A DNA stretch of 18,954 nt. Source: an uncultured Georgenia sp. (lineage in GTDB: Bacteria; Actinomycetota; Actinomycetes; Actinomycetales; Actinomycetaceae). Location: contig NZ_CALGNQ010000056.1 of NCBI RefSeq assembly GCF_937958535.1, forward strand, positions 1 to 18,954, given 5' to 3'. The notes under the pieces are model-generated. The model was not told the origin of the DNA. It searched no databases and was given only the letters and a program-made list of their open reading frames with translations. Positions 1 through 7,962 of the stretch are shown here, one piece after another. Positions within the stretch are counted from its first letter, which is position 1. Every line of letters begins with the position of its first letter. Made by a program: the position numbers and the translations under genes.

Positions 1-134
1 CCCTTGACGCGGATGATCTCCAGCGCCTTCTGCTGGTCGCCGTCGGCCTCGTCGAGCGCCTTCTTGACGTCCATCATGCCCGCGCCGGTCTGCTCGCGGA
101 GCGCCTTGATGTCAGCGGCGGTGTAGTTCGCCAT
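1..134 (-). CDS. tsf: Elongation factor Ts (EF-Ts), N-terminal part only
   Basis: EF-Ts exchanges GDP for GTP on EF-Tu during translation. Only the first 44 codons are in the window; the gene runs off the left edge. The translation begins MANYTAADIKALREQTGAGM and continues MDVKKALDEADGD, which is the N-terminal UBA-like domain of EF-Ts. It includes the conserved LREQTGAGMMD segment that contacts EF-Tu. The ATG at 134 is preceded by GGAGAG about 8 bases upstream. It follows rpsB on the same strand after a 30-base gap with no terminator visible, which is the classic rpsB-tsf operon. Identity is certain; nothing can be said about the rest of the protein. Confidence 0.97.
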   Translation of the reverse strand, partial: MANYTAADIKALREQTGAGMMDVKKALDEADGDQQKALEIIRVK

Positions 135-164
135 GGGTGTGTTCTCTCCAGTCGGGGTCGGGGC

Positions 165-1172
<1,008 letters not shown>

Positions 1173-1609
1173 GGCTCGTCCTTTCCGGTGCGGTTCGCCC
1201 GCACGTCGGGCGGGCCGGTGCGATGCACGGACCCGCGGTTCGGTTGTCCACCGGCGGCCGGGTGGCCGCCGCTCCTGGTGCTCACGACGGCCGGCACCCG
1301 CCTGGGCGGGACCGCGCCGACCGCCTCGCGTCGCCGGGTCGGTGGGACCGACTGCGGACGCGACCTGTGGGCACGCGATGTCAACCAGATCGCTCCGGTT
1401 GCGGTGGCCATGCTACCGCACCGCCCCCGGGTGCCCCGGCGGCGCCGGTCGCCTGTCGTGCACGCCACACGCGGCCCTGTGTCCCGCCGGCCGGCCGCGG
1501 CACCGGCATGCGGTGCGGGGTGCTCCACCGGGTGCGTCGAGGTCGCCGCCGTGCACCGTCGCCGCGGGTGGCGCCGACGCGGGCGGTGGGGCCCGGCCAC
1601 GCTGCGGCC
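1173..1609. other. Divergent intergenic region between rpsB and the M23-family gene
   Basis: This 437-base stretch holds no gene that I can support; long open frames here are GC-rich shadows. It should contain the rpsB promoter and leader on the minus strand and the promoter of the M23 gene on the plus strand. On the minus strand a TAGCAT -10-like hexamer lies at 1410-1415 without a convincing -35. A perfect TTGACA lies at 1379-1384, but the position 17 bases downstream is not -10-like. Two short hairpins lie in the rpsB leader. An in-frame ATG at 1508 could extend the M23 protein by 34 residues with an Arg-rich N-terminus. Confidence 0.6.
1196..1270 (-). promoter_or_regulatory. Two short hairpins in the rpsB 5' leader
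   Basis: Two perfect stems lie just upstream of the rpsB start. One is CGCCCG/CGGGCG (1196-1201 with 1207-1212, 5-base loop), about 24 bases before the ATG. The other is GGCGGCC/GGCCGCC (1253-1259 with 1264-1270, 4-base loop). S2 leaders are autoregulated in some bacteria, but in DNA this GC-rich short stems arise easily by chance, so a regulatory role is only a possibility. Confidence 0.25.
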
Positions 1610-2185
1610 ATGGGTGTGGGGAGCGGGGTGGCGGCGGCCGCGGCGGCGGTGGCCGCGGTGGGCGGGATGGTGCTGCTGGCCGTGGGGCCGGATGGCGGGC
1701 CCGCAGCCCAGGAGCGGGTGGATGTGGCCGCGGCGGCAGGCCGGCGGCCGGCCTATGAGTGGCCCTCCGGGGAGCCGGCCGCGGTGCTGCGCGCGTTCAC
1801 CGCTCCGGCCGAGCGCTGGTCGGCCGGGCACCGGGGCGTCGACCTCGCCCTGGCCGACGGGGCGGCCGTCCGGGCGGCGTCCGACGGGGTCGTCGCGTTC
1901 GCGGGGGCCGTCGCCGGGCGCGGGGTGGTCTCGGTGGACCACGCCGACGGGGTGCGCACCACCTACGAGCCGGTGGCCCCCGCCGTCATCCGCGGGGAGG
2001 CGGTGGCCGCCGGGCAGGTCGTCGGGCAGCTGGAGGGCGCCGGCCACTGCGCGCCGGCCACCTGCCTCCACTGGGGCGCCCGCCGCGGCCGCGAGGACTA
2101 CCTCGACCCGCTCACCCTCCTCTCCCCCGCGCAGGTGGTGCGGCTGCTGCCCCGGCACGCGGGCGGTGCGGGCGGCACGTCCTGA
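1610..2185 (+). CDS. Exported M23-family (LytM-domain) peptidase-like protein, probably catalytically altered
   Basis: A 191-aa protein with an N-terminal hydrophobic segment (residues 5-27, signal peptide or anchor) followed by a compact M23 domain (about 55-170). The zinc ligands are visible: GHRGVDLAL gives H74 and D78, and CLHWGARR gives H154. The two other histidines typical of LytM endopeptidases are replaced: the YxH position reads YEP (119-121) and the first His of HxH is Cys152. The family cleaves peptidoglycan cross-bridges outside the membrane; this copy may instead bind the wall. The start is uncertain: ATG 1610 is used because the hydrophobic segment begins there, while ATG 1508 would add an Arg-rich N-region; neither has a good ribosome site. 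An M23 gene next to rpsB is also known in mycobacteria. It ends 16 bases from the xerC stop, convergently. Confidence 0.8.
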   Translation: MGVGSGVAAAAAAVAAVGGMVLLAVGPDGGPAAQERVDVAAAAGRRPAYEWPSGEPAAVLRAFTAPAERWSAGHRGVDLALADGAAVRAASDGVVAFAGAVAGRGVVSVDHADGVRTTYEPVAPAVIRGEAVAAGQVVGQLEGAGHCAPATCLHWGARRGREDYLDPLTLLSPAQVVRLLPRHAGGAGGTS

Positions 2186-2201
2186 TCGTCCCGGCGGGAG
2201 G

Positions 2202-3167
2202 CTACGCGCGCGGGTGCGCCTGGGTGTAGGCGGCCCGCAGCCGTTCCGGGGTGACGTGGGTGTACCGCTGGGTGGTGGCCAGGGAGGCGTGACCGAGCAC
2301 CTCCTGGACGGTGCGCAGGTCGGAGCCGCCGGCGAGCAGGTGGGTCGCCGCGCTGTGGCGCAGGCCGTGCGGGGCGAGGTCGCGCACGCCGGCGAGCGCG
2401 GTGAGACGGTGCACGCTCTCCCGGACCGCCCGCACGCCCAGGCGTCCGCCGCGCGCACCGAGGAACAGCGCCGGCGGCGACGTCGCGGTCACCAGTGCGG
2501 GGCGCCCCCGGGTGAGCCACTCCCCCAGCGCGCGGTCGGCCGGGACCCCGAAGGGCACCACTCGCTCCGTCCCGCCCTTGCCGAGCACCCGCACCGTCCG
2601 CTCCCGCCGGTCCACCGCGTCGAGGTCGATCCCGACCAGCTCGGCCACGCGCACCCCCGTGGCGTAGAGCAGCTCCAGGACGGCCCAGTCGCGCAGGTGG
2701 ACGGGGTCGCCGTCGTCGGCCCGCCGGGCGGCGAGGTCGAGGAGGTGTGCTGCCTCGTCGACGGCGAGCACCTGGGGCACCCGCCGGTCCGGGCGCGGGC
2801 TCAGCAGCCGCTGCCCCACGTCCTCGGCCAGGTGACCCTGGCGGTGGGCCCAGGTGGAGAAGGTGCGGGCGGCGGCGGCACGCCGCGCGACCGTCGACCG
2901 TGTGCGGCCGGCGCGGGCCTGTCCGGCCAGCCAGGCGCGCAGGGCGGCGAGGTCGAGCCGCGCGAGGTCGACCGTGCGGGGTGCCTCGCCCGCCTCGGCC
3001 CCCGCGAGGTCGGCGGTGCGGGGAGCCCCGCGGGCCTGGGCCTGCGCGAGGTCGAGGAGGAGGGAGCGGACGTCGGAGAGGTAGCCGCGCACCGTGTGCT
3101 CGGACAGGCCGCGCTGCAAGGCGAGGTGGCGGCCGAAGGCGTCCAGGAGCGCGTCGATGTCGTGCAC
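2202..3167 (-). CDS. xerC: Tyrosine recombinase XerC-type
   Basis: Site-specific recombinase that, with XerD, resolves chromosome dimers at dif. Numbered from the GTG at 3167 (321 aa), the SAM-like core-binding domain covers about 1-115. The catalytic domain follows with the full set R173 (ATGVRVAEL), K197 (LGKGGTE), H267 and R270 (HGLRH), H293 (LGH) and the nucleophile Y302 (TQRYTHV). GTG 3167 is chosen because homology starts there and a G-rich stretch precedes it; the frame stays open to 3296, so a longer N-terminus is possible. The N-terminal domain holds an imperfect 14-residue tandem duplication (APRTADLA..., APRTVDLA...) at about residues 48-75. Its location between dprA and rpsB is the usual actinobacterial one. 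XerC rather than XerD is inferred from context. Confidence 0.9.
   Translation of the reverse strand: MHDIDALLDAFGRHLALQRGLSEHTVRGYLSDVRSLLLDLAQAQARGAPRTADLAGAEAGEAPRTVDLARLDLAALRAWLAGQARAGRTRSTVARRAAAARTFSTWAHRQGHLAEDVGQRLLSPRPDRRVPQVLAVDEAAHLLDLAARRADDGDPVHLRDWAVLELLYATGVRVAELVGIDLDAVDRRERTVRVLGKGGTERVVPFGVPADRALGEWLTRGRPALVTATSPPALFLGARGGRLGVRAVRESVHRLTALAGVRDLAPHGLRHSAATHLLAGGSDLRTVQEVLGHASLATTQRYTHVTPERLRAAYTQAHPRA
2955..3035. repeat. Imperfect tandem duplication inside xerC
   Basis: Two adjacent copies of about 42 bases, each starting near GCGAGGTCG(A/G)C(C/G)GTGCGGGG on the plus strand, encode the repeated APRTxDLA segments of XerC. The copies differ at several bases but stay in frame. 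It looks like an in-frame slippage or duplication event inside the recombinase N-terminal domain. Confidence 0.6.
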
Positions 3168-3306
3168 GCCCCCACCGTGCCGCGCCCCGGGGTCGGGGAC
3201 GGCCCCACCACGCCGGACGTCCCGGGAAATGTCGCTCGCCGCCCTGCGAGCGCCGGCCGGGAGGGGCCTCGGCTCCATATGCTCCCGTCGCGACACGCCG
3301 GTCGCC

Positions 3307-3343
3307 GGGAAGGACGGCGCCCGCTCCGTGGCGCCGTCCTCCC
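3307..3343 (-). terminator. Hairpin terminator downstream of fdhA
   Basis: AGGACGGCGCC (3311-3321) pairs perfectly with GGCGCCGTCCT (3330-3340) around an 8-base loop. A further GGG/CCC pairing (3307-3309 with 3341-3343) is offset by one bulged A. It begins 5 bases past the fdhA stop codon, where a minus-strand terminator should be. There is no T-run after it, which is common for actinobacterial terminators. It would separate fdhA from xerC. Confidence 0.7.
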
Positions 3344-3348
3344 GTGGG

Positions 3349-4554
3349 TCAGCGGATCGAGCCGTGGGCGTCGATGACGTACTTCTTCGCCGCGCCCTTG
3401 TCGAACTCCTCGTACCCGCGTGGGGCGTCGTCGAGACTGATCACCTCGGCGTTGACCGCCTTGGCGATCTGGATGCGGTCGCGCAGGATCGCCTTCATCA
3501 GGCCGCGGTGGTACTTCATCACCGGTGTCTGGCCGGTGACGAAGGACAGCGCCTTGGCCCAGCCGGTGCCGAAGTCGAGCGACAGCGCACCGCGCTTGGC
3601 GGCCTCGTCGACGCCGCCCGGGTCACCGGTGACGTACAGGCCCGGGATGCCGATCCGGGCGCCGGCGTCGGCGATGAGCATGACGCTGTTGAGCACCGTG
3701 GCCGGTGCCTCCTTGCCCTCGTGGCCCCGTGCCTCGAAGCCGACGGCGTCCACCGCGGCGTCGACGAACGGCTCGCCGATCACCTGCTCGATCTGCTCGT
3801 GCGGCATGCCCTTGTTGAGGTCGATCGTCTCGCAGCCGAAGCTGCGCGCCTGGGCGAGCCGCTCGGTGTTGAAGTCCCCGACGACCACCACCGACGCCCC
3901 CAGCAGCTGGGCCGAGGCCGCCGCGGCCAGGCCCACCGGGCCGGCGCCCGCGACGTAGACCGTGGAGCCCGTCGTGACGCCCGCGCTGTAGGCCCCGTGG
4001 TACCCGGTGGGCAGGATGTCCGACAGCATCGCCAGGTCGAGGATCTTCTCCATCGCCTGGTCGCGGTCGGGGAAGACGAGGCAGTTCCAGTCCGCGTACG
4101 GGACCAGGACGTACTCCGCCTGCCCGCCGACCCAGCCGCCCATGTCGACGTAGCCGTAGGCGCTGCCCGGCCGGTCGGGGTTGACGTTGAGACAGATCTC
4201 CGTGCGCCGCGCCTTGCAGTTCCGGCAGCGACCGCAGGAGATGTTGAACGGGACGGAGACGAGGTCGCCCTTCTTGACGAACTCGACGTCCGGCCCGGTC
4301 TCGACGACCTCACCGGTGATCTCGTGGCCCAGCACGAGGTCGGTCGGTGCGGTGGTGCGGCCCCGGACCATGTGCTGGTCGGAGCCGCAGATGTTGGTGG
4401 CGACGGTCTTGAGGATGACGCCGTGCGGCACCTTCCGTCCGACGTTCGCCGGGTTGACGCCCGGGCCGTCCTTCAGCTCGAAGGTGGGGTAGTCGGTCTC
4501 GATGATCTCGACCTTGCCCGGGCCCTTGTACGCAACTGCTCTGTTGCCTGCCAT
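3349..4554 (-). CDS. fdhA: Glutathione-independent, NAD-dependent formaldehyde dehydrogenase (zinc MDR family)
   Basis: Oxidises formaldehyde to formate with NAD+, without glutathione, as the Pseudomonas putida enzyme does (EC 1.2.1.46, about 398 aa; here 401). Catalytic zinc ligands appear as C56 (NICGSDQH), H77 (GHE) and D179 (LSDILPTGYHG). The structural zinc lobe is C107, C110, C113 and C121. The Rossmann motif is GAGPVG (203-208) with D227 at the end of the second strand. It belongs to the medium-chain alcohol dehydrogenase superfamily, and its N-terminus AVAYKGPGKVEI and the QHMVRGRTTAP segment match this subfamily rather than class III ADH. ATG 4554 has AGGGGAAGG upstream; the frame is open to 4638, but those residues look non-coding. 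It sits alone between dprA and xerC with its own upstream palindromes and terminator. Substrate could also include other aldehydes. Confidence 0.92.
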   Translation of the reverse strand: MAGNRAVAYKGPGKVEIIETDYPTFELKDGPGVNPANVGRKVPHGVILKTVATNICGSDQHMVRGRTTAPTDLVLGHEITGEVVETGPDVEFVKKGDLVSVPFNISCGRCRNCKARRTEICLNVNPDRPGSAYGYVDMGGWVGGQAEYVLVPYADWNCLVFPDRDQAMEKILDLAMLSDILPTGYHGAYSAGVTTGSTVYVAGAGPVGLAAAASAQLLGASVVVVGDFNTERLAQARSFGCETIDLNKGMPHEQIEQVIGEPFVDAAVDAVGFEARGHEGKEAPATVLNSVMLIADAGARIGIPGLYVTGDPGGVDEAAKRGALSLDFGTGWAKALSFVTGQTPVMKYHRGLMKAILRDRIQIAKAVNAEVISLDDAPRGYEEFDKGAAKKYVIDAHGSIR

Positions 4555-4634
4555 GCCTTGCCTTCCCCTCGCTCGGGCCGGATCCAGGGGCGGTCCCCAG
4601 GTGGAGCGTGCGAGAACGGCGCCGCTGCGGTCCA

Positions 4635-4648
4635 GCACACATGTGTGC
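4635..4648. promoter_or_regulatory. Perfect 14-bp palindrome upstream of fdhA (candidate operator)
   Basis: GCACACATGTGTGC is its own reverse complement and is flanked by CCA on the left and TGG on the right, extending the symmetry imperfectly to 22 bases. It lies 81 bases upstream of the fdhA start, between a Crp-like site and the gene. Its A/T-containing core is unusual in this DNA. A dimeric regulator binding here is inferred, not shown. Confidence 0.45.
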
Positions 4649-4665
4649 CCTGGATGTTACCGGAT

Positions 4666-4681
4666 TGTGACCCAGGTCACT
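4666..4681. promoter_or_regulatory. Crp/GlxR-type cAMP-receptor binding site upstream of fdhA
   Basis: TGTGA-CCCAGG-TCACT matches the Crp/GlxR consensus TGTGA-N6-TCACA at 9 of 10 defined bases. The inner part is a perfect GTGACC/GGTCAC inverted repeat (4667-4672, 4675-4680). It lies about 112 bases upstream of the fdhA start and overlaps the dprA stop codon (4677-4679). A TAACAT hexamer on the minus strand (4654-4659) is a possible -10, but no good -35 is seen, so activation versus repression cannot be told. Confidence 0.55.
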
Positions 4682-5888
4682 GGTGGTTCGGGGTCCGGGA
4701 CCCCGAGGTGCTGCGGGGACGGGCGGGGTGTCGCGTCCGGCGCCAGCCGGCACCGACGCGTTCCACCCGGCCCTCGAGCTCGAGCCGTCCGATCCCGCTG
4801 CGGACCTCGTGCTCGCTGAGCCCGGCGGTGCGTGCCAGCCCCCGCAGCGTGGCGGTCGCCCGCACGGGCAGGGCGTCGAGGACGCGCGCCCCGACCGGGT
4901 CGAGGCCGTCGAGCAGCCCGGGGTGGACCGGGCGGTCCGCGGGGAGGTCCTGGCCGCTCGGGGCGAGGAGCTCCAGCACCTCGGCGGCGTCGGTGACGCA
5001 CACGGCGTCGGTCTCGCGCAGCAGCCGGTGGCAGCCGGCGGACGCCATCGAGGTGACCGGGCCGGGGACCGCCCCGACGGGGCGCAGCAGGTCGGCGGCG
5101 TGGTGGGCGGTGCTCAGTGCGCCCGAGCGCCAGCCGGCCTCGACGACGACGCAGACCTGTCCGAGCGCCGCGATGAGCCGGTTGCGCAGGAGGAACCGGT
5201 GCCGCTGGGGCGAGGAACCGGGGGCCGGCTCGGCGAGGACGACGCCGTCGGCCATGACGGCCTCGAGGAGTGCGCTGTTGCCGCTCGGGTAGAGCCGGTC
5301 CACTCCCCCGGCCATGACCGCCCAGGTCGCTGCCCCGGTGCTCAGCGCGCCGCGGTGGGCGGCAGCGTCGATGCCGTAGGCACCACCCGACACGACGACC
5401 ACCCCCCGCTCGGCGAGCGCGGCGCCCAGCTGGGCCGCGAGCGGCTCCCCGTACGCGGTGCTCGCCCGCAGCCCGACGACCGCCACGCGCCGGTCTCCGG
5501 CGCTCAGCCGTCCCCCGCCGCGGAGCCACAGGGCGGCGGGGGCGGCGTCGTCGAGGTCGTCGACCGCGGCGGGCCACTCTTCGTCGCCGGGCACGACGAG
5601 GCGCCCACCCAGGGCGTGGAGCGTGGCGAGCTCGCGGCGGATGTCGAGCTGGTCGAGCCGCGGCAGCCACCGGGCCACGGCCTCCTCCCAGGGCAGCGCC
5701 GCTGTCACGGGATCGCTCACCCCGGGCGGGACCGGCCGGCCCGACCACCCGCGCCGGGCGAGGTGGTGCAGCCAGTCGAGTGCGCCGTCGGGGCCGAGGG
5801 TGCGGCGCAGCACACCGGCCTGCCGGTCCCCCGGCTCGGCGACCCGGGTCCACGCCGCGGCGGCGAGCCGCCGCCCGTCGTCAGCCAT
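4677..5888 (-). CDS. dprA: DNA-processing protein DprA
   Basis: Binds incoming single-stranded DNA and loads RecA during transformation; it is also conserved in species not known to be competent. The 403-aa protein has the Rossmann-like core with SGGAYGIDAAAH (167-178), RNRLIAAL (235-242), GWRSGALSTA (252-261) and the AVPGPV turn (273-278). A C-terminal winged helix follows (about 330-380). ATG 5888 overlaps the comM stop by 8 bases, so the two are translationally coupled. The N-terminal 60 residues match the variable helical region. It is the last gene of the rnhB-to-dprA run before fdhA. Confidence 0.94.
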   Translation of the reverse strand: MADDGRRLAAAAWTRVAEPGDRQAGVLRRTLGPDGALDWLHHLARRGWSGRPVPPGVSDPVTAALPWEEAVARWLPRLDQLDIRRELATLHALGGRLVVPGDEEWPAAVDDLDDAAPAALWLRGGGRLSAGDRRVAVVGLRASTAYGEPLAAQLGAALAERGVVVVSGGAYGIDAAAHRGALSTGAATWAVMAGGVDRLYPSGNSALLEAVMADGVVLAEPAPGSSPQRHRFLLRNRLIAALGQVCVVVEAGWRSGALSTAHHAADLLRPVGAVPGPVTSMASAGCHRLLRETDAVCVTDAAEVLELLAPSGQDLPADRPVHPGLLDGLDPVGARVLDALPVRATATLRGLARTAGLSEHEVRSGIGRLELEGRVERVGAGWRRTRHPARPRSTSGSRTPNHQ

Positions 5889-7416
5889 GGCGCCCTCCCC
5901 TGGTGCGCAGGCTCATCGCGGTGCCGATCTCCTCCAGGCCCGGGCCGGGTCGGCCGGCGAGGTCGGCGAGCGTCCACGCGGTCCGCAGCACCCGGTCCAT
6001 GCCGCGCAGGCTCAGCGTCCCGGCGTCCAGGGCGCGCTCGAGCACCGCCCGGGCGCGGCGGTCGAGCCCGCGCTCCGGTGCCCGGAGCCAGGCGCCGGGC
6101 ACCTCGGCGTTGGTCCGCCACGGGGTGTGCGCCAGCCGCTCCCGCTGCGCCGCCCGCGCGTCCCGCACCCGTGCCGCCACCACGGCGCTGCTCTCCGCCG
6201 CGCCGTCGAGCGCGGCGGCGGCCCGGGTGAGGGCGGGGACCTCGATCTGGAGGTCGACACGGTCCAGGAGCGGGCCGGAGAGCCGGGCGAGGTACCGGCG
6301 CCGCTCGAGCGGACTGCAGGTGCAGGCCAGCCCCTTGCCGGCGGCCTTCCCGCAGGGGCACGGGTTGGCGGCGAGGACGAGCTGGAAGCGGGCCGGGTAG
6401 CGCGCGCTGCCGCGGGCGCGGTGGACGACGACCTCACCGCTCTCCAGCGGCTGGCGCAGCGAGTCGAGGACGCGGCGCGCGAACTCGGGCGCCTCGTCGA
6501 GGAGGAGCACCCCGCGGTGCGCCCGGGAGGCCGCGCCGGGCCGTGGGACGCCGGCACCGCCGCCGACGATGGCCGGGGCGGTGGCCGTGTGGTGCGGGTC
6601 CTCGAACGGCGGGCGGCGCAGCAGGCCGCCGCCGGGGTCGAAGGTGCCGGCGACGGAGTGGATGGCGGTCACCTCGAGCGCGTCGCCGTCGTCGAGGTCC
6701 GGCAGGAGACCGGGGAGCCGGGCGGCCAGCATGGTCTTGCCGGCACCGGGCGGGCCGACCATGAGGAGGTGGTGCCCGCCGGCGGCGGTGACCTCGAGGG
6801 CGAAGCGGGCGTCCGCCTGTCCGACGACGTCGGCGAGGTCCGGGGCGGCAGCCCGTGGCGGGGGCGGTGGGGCGTGCGCCGGCTCGGCGGTGGGCGGGGT
6901 GATGTCGGCGCCGTACTCGCGGGCGAGCTCGGCGAGGTGGTGCACCCCGCGGACCCGGGCTCCCGGCACGAGCCGGGCCTCGGCGAGGTTCGCGGCGGGG
7001 ACGACGACGTCGGCGCGGCCGGCCGCGACCGCGGCGGCCACGGCGGGCAGGACCCCGCGCACCGGGTGGACCCGGCCGTCCAGCCCGAGCTCACCGAGGT
7101 GGACGACCCCCGCCGCCCGTTCGGCGGTGGGCAGCCCGTCGGCACCCAGGCAGGCGACCGCGACGGCGAGGTCGAACACGGACCCGGCCTTCGGCAGCGA
7201 CGCCGGGGAGAGGTTGACGGTGCGCCGGCGGGCGTCCCACGGCAGGGCGCTGGAGGTGACGGCGGCGCGCACCCGCTCCTTGGCCTCCGACAGGGAGGTG
7301 TCCGGCAGGCCGACGAGGGTGAACGCGGGCAGCCCGCCGGCGGCGTGCGCCTCGACCTGGACGAGGTGGCCCTCGACGCCGACGATGGCCACGGACCAGG
7401 TGCGGGCCAGCCCCAC
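5881..7416 (-). CDS. comM: ComM/YifB-family Mg-chelatase-like AAA+ ATPase
   Basis: In proteobacteria ComM is a hexameric helicase that extends branch migration during natural transformation; the actinobacterial orthologue (511 aa here, about the normal length) is less studied. Residues 1-175 form the Lon-S5-like N-terminal domain (GLPAFTLVGLPDTSLSEAKE, NLSPASLPKAGS). The Mg-chelatase AAA+ core carries Walker A GPPGAGKT (221-228) and Walker B LLLDEAPEF (304-312). A Cys cluster CPC-x9-CTC (353-367) looks like a zinc site. The C-terminal Mg_chelatase_C domain covers about 410-505. The start is GTG 7416, directly abutting the yraN stop codon at 7417, so translation is coupled. Confidence 0.94.
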   Translation of the reverse strand: MGLARTWSVAIVGVEGHLVQVEAHAAGGLPAFTLVGLPDTSLSEAKERVRAAVTSSALPWDARRRTVNLSPASLPKAGSVFDLAVAVACLGADGLPTAERAAGVVHLGELGLDGRVHPVRGVLPAVAAAVAAGRADVVVPAANLAEARLVPGARVRGVHHLAELAREYGADITPPTAEPAHAPPPPPRAAAPDLADVVGQADARFALEVTAAGGHHLLMVGPPGAGKTMLAARLPGLLPDLDDGDALEVTAIHSVAGTFDPGGGLLRRPPFEDPHHTATAPAIVGGGAGVPRPGAASRAHRGVLLLDEAPEFARRVLDSLRQPLESGEVVVHRARGSARYPARFQLVLAANPCPCGKAAGKGLACTCSPLERRRYLARLSGPLLDRVDLQIEVPALTRAAAALDGAAESSAVVAARVRDARAAQRERLAHTPWRTNAEVPGAWLRAPERGLDRRARAVLERALDAGTLSLRGMDRVLRTAWTLADLAGRPGPGLEEIGTAMSLRTRGGRHG

Positions 7417-7779
7417 CTAGCCCACCGCCCGCAGGTGCTGGACGAGCGCGGGGCGGCCCGGACGGCGCAGGACGGCGACGACGTCGATGCGTACCTGCGC
7501 CGCCCGCACCGGGTGCTCGGCCAGCCAGCGTGCGGCCAGGCGGCGCAGCCGGGCGAGCTTGGTGGCGTGCACCGCCTCGGCGGGGTGGCCGAACCCGGTG
7601 CCGCTGCGGGTCTTGACCTCGACGAAGGCGATCGCGTCGGCCCGCGGGTCGCGGGCGACGACGTCGATCTCCCCCTCGCGGCACCGCCAGTTGCGGTCGA
7701 GGATCTCGTAACCGTCCGACTCGAGCATCGCCACGGCGATGCCCTCGCCGAGAGCACCGAGCTCGTCCTTCGCGGCCAC
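7417..7779 (-). CDS. yraN: UPF0102 (YraN-like) predicted endonuclease-fold protein
   Basis: A 120-aa member of the YraN family, which has a restriction-endonuclease-like fold and an unproven role, often encoded next to rnhB and comM. The conserved N-terminal LGALGEGIAVAMLESDGYEIL (contains E12) is followed by the nuclease-like signature GEIDVVARD (E37, D39) and FVEVKTRSG (E54, K56). The start is GTG 7779 with AGGTGGTG upstream. It is followed without a gap by comM. Function in DNA processing is inferred from fold and neighbours only. Confidence 0.9.
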   Translation of the reverse strand: MAAKDELGALGEGIAVAMLESDGYEILDRNWRCREGEIDVVARDPRADAIAFVEVKTRSGTGFGHPAEAVHATKLARLRRLAARWLAEHPVRAAQVRIDVVAVLRRPGRPALVQHLRAVG

Positions 7780-7843
7780 CGGGCACCACCTCCGCGACCA
7801 GCGTCACGGATCGGGGGCGGGCGTGCCGGGTGCCGGCGCCGGG

Positions 7844-7861
7844 GCCGGTGGGCCCACCGGC
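7844..7861. promoter_or_regulatory. Perfect 18-bp palindrome between DUF2469 gene and yraN
   Basis: GCCGGTGGGCCCACCGGC reads the same on both strands. It lies in the 183-base gap 7780-7962, about 100 bases past the DUF2469 stop and 65 before the yraN start. As RNA it folds to a 7-bp stem with a 4-base loop, so it could be a terminator or an operator. There is no T-run. The rest of the gap shows no gene. Confidence 0.35.
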
Positions 7862-7962
7862 GCGAGACGGCCCGGTGGAGCAGTCTGCGGCGGCCCTGGC
7901 CGGCAGGGCGGGCCGAGATCGGGCGTGCGTCAGCCCGACGGGGCAGTCCGGGGCGGTACCGG

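Noticed and set aside
1379..1415. A TTGACA and a TAGCAT hexamer on the minus strand as one rpsB promoter
   Set aside because: TAGCAT lies upstream of TTGACA in the direction of transcription, so they cannot form one promoter; neither has a convincing partner, so no rpsB promoter is called.
3349..4554. Assignment of fdhA as class III alcohol dehydrogenase (glutathione-dependent)
   Set aside because: The N-terminal sequence, the D179 metal-ligand position and the NICGSDQH/GHEITGEVV layout fit the glutathione-independent formaldehyde dehydrogenase group better.
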